NCBI GenBank assembly: GCA_002791435.1 | Contig: PFXB01000106.1 | Span: 1 to 11,538, forward strand | Direction: 5' to 3' | DNA: 11,538 nucleotides | DNA from: a candidate division WWE3 bacterium CG_4_9_14_3_um_filter_43_9 | Lineage (GTDB): Bacteria; Patescibacteriota; CPR3; GCA-002780085 | Part shown: piece after piece, positions 7,372-11,538 of the stretch | Layout of the letters: every line of letters starts with the position of its first letter | Position numbering within the stretch: the first letter of the stretch is position 1 | Made by a program: the position numbers and the translations under genes | Notes under the pieces: generated by a model | Told to the model about the DNA's origin: nothing | What the model saw: the letters and a program-made list of their open reading frames with translations, nothing else | Database searches by the model: none

Positions 7372-7404
7372 AGGATAATCTTCATGAAAGTCTTTTTTCT
7401 ATGA
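7372..7404 (+). promoter_or_regulatory. Possible six-codon leader ORF coupled to the kinase gene
   Basis: AGGA (7372-7375) lies 8 nt before an ATG at 7384 that opens a six-codon frame reading MKVFFL, with stop TGA at 7402-7404. The stop overlaps the kinase ATG at 7401 in an ATGA arrangement. The kinase start itself has no good Shine-Dalgarno sequence nearby, since the preceding bases are a T-run. The mini-ORF resembles the kinase's own beginning (MKIFFT), so a tandem duplication of the start is the likely origin. Whether it is translated is not known. Confidence 0.35.
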
Positions 7405-8522
7405 AAATTTTTTTTACCGCCTCAGTTTCGGCTGGCAGAGAATACATTGCAAATCATCAAAAAATCGTCGAGTGTTTGATAAATCTCGGACATCAGGTTT
7501 TAAGTAAACATGTCGCCAGCCAAAATTTAACCCAAAAGGGTGAAGATAGTCCCCCCAAGTTTATTTTTGAGCGGGAGAAAGAGCGTATTCTCAAGGCCGA
7601 CGTAGTCATGGCTGAAGTAACCCAGCCCAGTACCGGCGTCGGTTTTTTGGTCAGTTTTGCCCTGCGTTGCGGTAAACCGGTCCTGGTCCTGTTTTATAAA
7701 GAAGCCGATGATTTACTGTCACCCATGATTGTCGGCAATCCTTCTGCCAACCTTTATCTTGAACACTACTCTTTCGATGATATAAAGCTGGTTTTGAAGA
7801 ATTTTCTGAAACATATTGAAAAGAATCATACCCGCAAAGGAAAATTAATTATTATCGAAGGAGGGGACGGTTCTGGCAAAAAGACCCAGCTGGATTTACT
7901 GGTTCAGTATCTTGAAAATCATTCGACGAAAAAAATCCATGCCCTTGATTTTCCCCAATATTATTCATCCTTTCACGGCAGAACGGTGGGGCGTTTTTTA
8001 TCAGGCGAATTCGGTACATTGCAGGAGGTAAACCCCTATCTTGCCTCTTTAGCCTATGCGCTTGATCGCCTTTCAGTTAAAGAACAAATGGACGAGTGGC
8101 TGGAAGCCGGTGATTATGTTTTATGTAACCGGTATGTTACTTCCAGCATGGCTCACCAAACTGCCAAGTTAAGCGGAATAGAGAGAGAAAAATTTCTGGA
8201 TTGGATTTATGAGCTGGAATACAAAAAACACAAATTACCGCTTGAAGACACCGTAATCTATCTGCATGTTCCATTTAAGGTTGCGCAAAAACTGATTGCC
8301 AAAAAGGATAAAAGAAAGTATCTTAAAGATGGAAAGAAAGATATTGCCGAAGAAGATACCCGTCATCAATTAGAAGCGGAAAAAGTATATCTCAAGCTTA
8401 CCTCGCGTTATAAGCAGTGGGTTAAAGTTGATTGTGTTGGCGCAAACGGGCGACTGCGGAGCAAGAAATCGATAGGCAGAGAAATCATCCGCAAACTTAC
8501 CGGAAGGAAGATCATCGAGTGA
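7401..8522 (+). CDS. tmk: Fusion: DNPH1-like deoxynucleotide-binding domain + thymidylate kinase
   Basis: The C-terminal half (about 147-345) is a dTMP kinase, phosphorylating dTMP to dTDP. It shows the P-loop GGDGSGKKT (154-162), FPQYYSSFHGRTVG (184-197), NRYVTSSMAHQ (243-253) and a basic LID with KKDKRKYL (301-308). The N-terminal 140 residues resemble the 2'-deoxynucleoside 5'-phosphate N-hydrolase DNPH1/Rcl, with TASVSAGRE (6-14), KHVAS (36-40), ADVVMAEVTQPSTGVG (66-81) and LSPMI (106-110). Aligned to human DNPH1 from memory, the phosphate-binding serines are kept (S8, S77, S107), but catalytic Tyr, Asp and Glu are F4, E59 and L83. The first half may therefore bind dNMPs without cleaving them. 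The Walker A Ser/Thr is K161. The gene overlaps nrdD by 4 nt. Automatic annotation would probably call it simply thymidylate kinase. Confidence 0.9.
   Translation: MKIFFTASVSAGREYIANHQKIVECLINLGHQVLSKHVASQNLTQKGEDSPPKFIFEREKERILKADVVMAEVTQPSTGVGFLVSFALRCGKPVLVLFYKEADDLLSPMIVGNPSANLYLEHYSFDDIKLVLKNFLKHIEKNHTRKGKLIIIEGGDGSGKKTQLDLLVQYLENHSTKKIHALDFPQYYSSFHGRTVGRFLSGEFGTLQEVNPYLASLAYALDRLSVKEQMDEWLEAGDYVLCNRYVTSSMAHQTAKLSGIEREKFLDWIYELEYKKHKLPLEDTVIYLHVPFKVAQKLIAKKDKRKYLKDGKKDIAEEDTRHQLEAEKVYLKLTSRYKQWVKVDCVGANGRLRSKKSIGREIIRKLTGRKIIE
8502..8510 (+). promoter_or_regulatory. Ribosome binding site choosing the GTG start of nrdD
   Basis: GGAAGGAAG lies 8 nt before the GTG at 8519. This start overlaps the kinase stop as GTGA. 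The in-frame ATG at 8432 would add 29 residues that are only the kinase gene in another frame. Confidence 0.6.
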
Positions 8523-10396
8523 AAGACCGCATTGACAATGGAAACTTTAATATTTTTGTTAAACCGGGGGTGAAAACAATTGGCCCTGATGTTATCCCTT
8601 TGGAAACTGACGGCATTCGGCGCGCCATTGAAGCTAAAAGTGAAGAAAATGCCAATTTTATCTCCAATCCGGAAGGCAGCAATTTTTTAATTGCAGATGC
8701 CATTAAAAAGAGATTTGCGCTTTCCGAGGTCTTTTCGTCAGCCGTTTCCAAAGCCCATATTGACGGCGATATTCACTTACATATCCTGGCTTTTGTTGAC
8801 CGGCCCTATTGCTCCGGTCAAAATATCGATTATGTTAAAAAATTCGGTCTTTTAAACACCCGCCTGGGAGCCGCAGCCAGGCCGGCGCGCAATGCCTCGG
8901 CCTTGATTGATCAAATCCTCAAATTCTCCGCTGAACTGCAGTGCAGTTTTGGCGGTGCAGTCGGCTGGGATGCGGTTAATCTTTTCATCGCACCCTATTT
9001 AGTAGGATTGTCGCGCACCGAAGTTAAACAGCTGGCTCAATTTTTGATCTACGGCTTTTCCTCCTCTATTATGTCAATAGCACGCGGCGGGCAAGCTATT
9101 TTCTCTGACATCAACCTTTACTGGGAAATACCCGATCATTTTGCCGAAACCGAAGCCATCGGTCCCGGTGGCAAAAAAACCGGTAAAAAATACAAATATT
9201 ACCGTCGGGAAGCGCAGGATTTCATAGAGGCTTTATTTGAAGTTTATTTCGAGGGGGATGCTTTGGGCCGCCCCTTTTTCTGGCCCAAGCCTTTACTCCA
9301 CATCACCGAAAAATTTTTTGAAACATCCGGCAGCGATCACTTTTTAGAGTTAGCTTGCGCACTGGCTGTTAAACGCGGCAATACCTATTTTGTGTTTGAT
9401 CGGGGTAAAACCGCCAAAATCTCGGAATGTTGCCGGCTGTCATTTACACTTACAGATGACGACCTAAAAGAAGCCAAAACCCCCTGGAAAATGCGTTATA
9501 GCGCCATGAACATTGTGACCTTGAATTTGCCGCGCTTAAGTTATCAGTCTGGCGGATCTGTTGCTAAACTGTTGGAGTTAATCTCAAAAAAGATGGATAT
9601 CATGGCTCAGGCTCACCTGGAAAAAAAGAAATATCTTGAGCATCTCATGTCTTTGGGGGAGAGCGGGCCCTTGTACTTTTTAACCCAGAATCTGGACGAC
9701 TCACCTTATTACCGCCTGGAGAAAGCCACCTTTTTGATGGGCATTTTAGGCTTAAATGAGACAGTGCAATATCTTTTAGACAAGCAATTACACGAAAGTG
9801 AAGAAGCCTATAAGTTGGGGCTCAAAATCGTAGCTTTCATGGGGAAAGAGTGCAAAAGATTGTCTGCGGAATATAAAATGCGCTTTATCCTGGAACAAAC
9901 TCCGGCAGAGTCCACTGCCTACCGGTTGGCTAAGTTGGATTATCAACAATTCGAAAATCAGGCTGAAAAAGTGGTTAAGGGCAATCAGAAAACCGGCGAT
10001 GTTTATTATACCAATTCTACCTATCTTAACATTGGTGCCCCGATGGATGCGATCGAAAGGATCGAGCGCGAGGGTAGGTTTCATCCTTTGATTGAGGCCG
10101 GAGCTTTAACCCACATCTGGTTGGGAGAATCGCAACCGCCATCTTCCTCAGTGGCCAATTTGGTGAAAAAGATTTTTTACGAAACCCAAAATGCGCAAGT
10201 GGCTTTTTCGCCGGAATTTACCATTTGCAACGCTTGTCAGAAAACCGAACGGGGACTGAAAGAAAAATGCTCCAAATGCGGCTCAAAAAACGTCGACGGG
10301 ATAACGAGAATCACCGGGTATTTTACTAAAATTTCAACCTGGAACCGGGGAAAACTGGCCGAACTCGAAGACCGCCACCGAACGGCGTTAAGATAG
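8519..10396 (+). CDS. nrdD: Anaerobic (class III) ribonucleoside-triphosphate reductase
   Basis: NrdD reduces ribonucleotides to deoxyribonucleotides by glycyl-radical chemistry and needs the radical-SAM activase NrdG, which is not in this window. From the GTG at 8519 the product is 625 aa. Visible features are DGDIHLH (82-88) and C98. ECCRLSF (303-309) is the finger loop, with C305 the likely thiyl cysteine by spacing. A zinc site comprises C570/C573/C584/C587. The glycyl motif RITGY has the radical Gly at 600, 25 residues from the end, followed by NRGKLAELEDR. The C98-C305-G600 spacing is close to that of E. coli and T4 NrdD as I recall it. There is no room for the usual N-terminal ATP-cone of about 90-100 residues. 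The 4-nt overlap with the thymidylate kinase gene suggests a dNTP supply operon. Confidence 0.93.
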   Translation: MKDRIDNGNFNIFVKPGVKTIGPDVIPLETDGIRRAIEAKSEENANFISNPEGSNFLIADAIKKRFALSEVFSSAVSKAHIDGDIHLHILAFVDRPYCSGQNIDYVKKFGLLNTRLGAAARPARNASALIDQILKFSAELQCSFGGAVGWDAVNLFIAPYLVGLSRTEVKQLAQFLIYGFSSSIMSIARGGQAIFSDINLYWEIPDHFAETEAIGPGGKKTGKKYKYYRREAQDFIEALFEVYFEGDALGRPFFWPKPLLHITEKFFETSGSDHFLELACALAVKRGNTYFVFDRGKTAKISECCRLSFTLTDDDLKEAKTPWKMRYSAMNIVTLNLPRLSYQSGGSVAKLLELISKKMDIMAQAHLEKKKYLEHLMSLGESGPLYFLTQNLDDSPYYRLEKATFLMGILGLNETVQYLLDKQLHESEEAYKLGLKIVAFMGKECKRLSAEYKMRFILEQTPAESTAYRLAKLDYQQFENQAEKVVKGNQKTGDVYYTNSTYLNIGAPMDAIERIEREGRFHPLIEAGALTHIWLGESQPPSSSVANLVKKIFYETQNAQVAFSPEFTICNACQKTERGLKEKCSKCGSKNVDGITRITGYFTKISTWNRGKLAELEDRHRTALR

Positions 10397-10455
10397 GAAC
10401 AAAATTCCTGAAATGCAAAATTAAGATAAGTTTTTCTAAAGAAAGGATTCTATTT

Positions 10456-11319
10456 ATGCCGACTCAAAAAGGGAGTGCTAAAGTTTCTGAAAAAAACACC
10501 AAACAGGAAATCTGGGAAGCCTACCATCAACTTTTGGCCGAAATTCAAGGTGAACCTGTTACATTCAAGCTGGAGCAAAAGGAGCCCGCAGTGCCGGATG
10601 CTTTAAGAAGCTTGGCCGAACTTAAACTAAGAATTAGCCAAGAGTTAGATAAAGTTGGTGAGGAATTGCTTAAGAGTCTTAATAGTCTGCAAGATTTGCG
10701 GGTTAGTTTGGCTAAAGACAGGCAGTCAATGGTTGAAAGACTGCAGGAGCAAAGAAAGGCCGTTGAGGCTGAAATCAGTAGAGTGAAAGAAGCTTGGGAG
10801 CAGGAGAAGAGAAAGAGTGAAGCTAGGTTTGCAGAAGAATTAAGACAAAAAGAGGTTCTACGCGCCAGAGAAGAAGAGGAGTATCAATACACTCTTTCTT
10901 TAAAAAGGCGCCAGGAGAATGATGAGTATGAAAGGCAAAGAGTGGAGAAGGAAAGAACGCTCAAAGACAGGGAACAGGCTTTGGAGAGGCGGGAAAAGGA
11001 AATTGTGGCTCTGGAAAAAGAACTGGACGAGACTCCGGCAAAAGTGGCCCAAGCAGTTAAAGAGGCTCAAGAAAGTTTAGCCAGGCAATTGGGCGAAAAA
11101 CAGATGATAGAACTGCGCGAGTTGAAAGCGGCTCACGCCAACGAAGTCAAGGTTGCGGAAATGAGAATTGCTAATCTTGAGGTAACGGTTAAATCTCAAG
11201 CGGGAGAGATTGAAAATTTAAGAAAGCAGCTAGCCGAAGCCTCAAGGCAACTGAAAGAAATGGCGGTCTCAGCCATTGAGAGCCGGGCTGCGGAAGGTAA
11301 AACAGCTAGAGTTGAGTAG
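10456..11319 (+). CDS. Coiled-coil protein of unknown function
   Basis: I do not recognise a named family. The 287 aa product has no signal peptide, no membrane segment and no cysteine. A short polar N-terminus (1-15) is followed by a helix with KQEIWEAYHQLLAEI (16-30), a proline-containing linker (31-48), and then nearly continuous charged helix from about 49 to 275, broken near P194. The middle (about 100-190) is dense in Glu, Arg and Lys with heptad-like spacing. EEEEYQYTLSLKRRQ (139-153) and the closing MAVSAIES (269-276) recall coiled-coil hypothetical proteins that recur in CPR genomes (recollection). A ribosome binding site GAAAGGA (10441-10447) lies 8 nt before the ATG, which supports the start. 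A 59-nt gap separates it from nrdD. A structural or scaffold role is possible but not shown. Confidence 0.8.
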   Translation: MPTQKGSAKVSEKNTKQEIWEAYHQLLAEIQGEPVTFKLEQKEPAVPDALRSLAELKLRISQELDKVGEELLKSLNSLQDLRVSLAKDRQSMVERLQEQRKAVEAEISRVKEAWEQEKRKSEARFAEELRQKEVLRAREEEEYQYTLSLKRRQENDEYERQRVEKERTLKDREQALERREKEIVALEKELDETPAKVAQAVKEAQESLARQLGEKQMIELRELKAAHANEVKVAEMRIANLEVTVKSQAGEIENLRKQLAEASRQLKEMAVSAIESRAAEGKTARVE

Positions 11320-11323
11320 TTTT

Positions 11324-11342
11324 TTACACATCGGGAGTGTAA
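11324..11342. repeat. Stem-loop between convergent genes
   Basis: TTACAC (11324-11329) and GTGTAA (11337-11342) pair around ATCGGGA, in the 27-nt gap between two convergent stop codons. The T-run (11320-11325) lies before the stem on the + strand and gives an A-run on the minus transcript, so it lacks the T-tract of an intrinsic terminator in either direction. It may still reduce convergent read-through. Confidence 0.35.
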
Positions 11343-11346
11343 TGAC

Positions 11347-11538
11347 TTACGAATTAACTGTTTTGGCAATATTTTTTGGGGAAAGAAAGTCTTGGGGTGT
11401 TAATTTTGATTGACGCATGATAGCATGTAAAGTTCCTTTCGCTATGGGGCGGTTGTGCCAGGCCACAGTCACCTTACGACCATCAGGATGAATCAATCTG
11501 ATATGTGATCCAGAAGAACGAGCAATCTTAAAACCGTA
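11347..11538 (-). CDS. hicA: HicA-family mRNA interferase toxin, C-terminal part (5' end outside window)
   Basis: On the minus strand an open frame enters at base 11538 and ends with TAA at 11347-11349, giving 63 residues. It begins YGFKIARSSGSHIRLIHPDG, continues RKVTVAWHNRPIAKGTLHAI, and then MRQSKLTPQDFL. This is the HicA double-stranded-RNA-binding-like fold: G-F then a strand, the GSH motif holding the expected catalytic histidine, HPDGR-VTV, and the G-T-L-x-x-I-x-R-Q helix before L-x-x-x-x-F-L. HicA cleaves mRNA and is neutralised by HicB. About 15-20 N-terminal residues should lie beyond the window. Nothing resembling hicB follows it, so any partner must be upstream, outside the window. 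Confidence 0.85.
   Translation of the reverse strand, partial: YGFKIARSSGSHIRLIHPDGRKVTVAWHNRPIAKGTLHAIMRQSKLTPQDFLSPKNIAKTVNS

Noticed and set aside
7112..7385. Two minus-strand open frames of 75-80 codons in the topA-tmk spacer
   Set aside because: They translate the inverted repeats, are rich in Arg/Ser/Pro, resemble no family and have no ribosome binding site. They are shadows of the repeat mosaic.
7132..7400. CRISPR array or tRNA gene in the repeat-rich spacer
   Set aside because: The repeats are not regularly spaced or identical, and no cloverleaf with a TTCGA-like arm and acceptor stem was found.
8432..8518. ATG at 8432 as the nrdD start, adding 29 residues that might be a partial ATP-cone
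   Set aside because: The stretch is the end of the kinase gene read in another frame, rich in Arg/Gln/His, with no cone-like pattern. The GTG at 8519 has a good ribosome binding site and a GTGA overlap.
11320..11342. Intrinsic terminator between the coiled-coil gene and hicA
   Set aside because: The stem is only six pairs and the T-run is on the wrong side of it for both transcripts.

Overview
The window reads as a chromosomal segment of a Candidate Phyla Radiation (Patescibacteria) bacterium, most likely of the Microgenomates (OP11) type. This is inferred from gene style rather than from a marker gene. The genes are tightly packed with 2-20 nt gaps or overlaps. The thymidylate kinase is of the fused form I associate with these lineages. 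The coiled-coil hypothetical protein is of a recurrent CPR type, and the intergenic hairpin repeats are the kind seen across OP11 contigs. TGA is used as a normal stop (mreD, topA, the kinase), so this is not a TGA-recoded Gracilibacteria/Absconditabacteria genome.

Region 1 (1-4027) is an elongasome cluster on the + strand: the C-terminal part of mreB (cut by the window edge), mreC, a 177-nt spacer full of small palindromes, mreD, and a class B penicillin-binding protein 2 (mrdA). Together these build the scaffold and transpeptidase of rod-type peptidoglycan synthesis. rodA is not in the window.

Region 2 (4017-7131) holds dprA and topA, joined to mrdA and to each other by overlapping reading frames. 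DprA loads RecA onto incoming single-stranded DNA and TopA relaxes negative supercoils. The overlaps suggest one transcript running from mreD through topA.

Region 3 (7132-7400) is a 269-nt non-coding spacer that is a mosaic of REP-like inverted repeats. At its 3' end lies a six-codon mini-ORF whose stop codon overlaps the next start codon.

Region 4 (7401-10396) is a two-gene DNA-precursor module. It comprises a fusion of a DNPH1/Rcl-like deoxynucleotide-hydrolase domain with thymidylate kinase, then an anaerobic (class III, glycyl radical) ribonucleotide reductase overlapping it by 4 nt. By my alignment to remembered human DNPH1, the hydrolase domain keeps the three phosphate-binding serines but has replaced all three catalytic residues. 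It therefore looks like a binding rather than a hydrolysing domain. This is the most interesting observation in the window. The reductase lacks the N-terminal ATP-cone.

Region 5 (10456-11538) has a cysteine-free coiled-coil protein of unknown function. It converges on a minus-strand gene, cut by the window end, that encodes the C-terminal 63 residues of a HicA-type mRNA interferase toxin.
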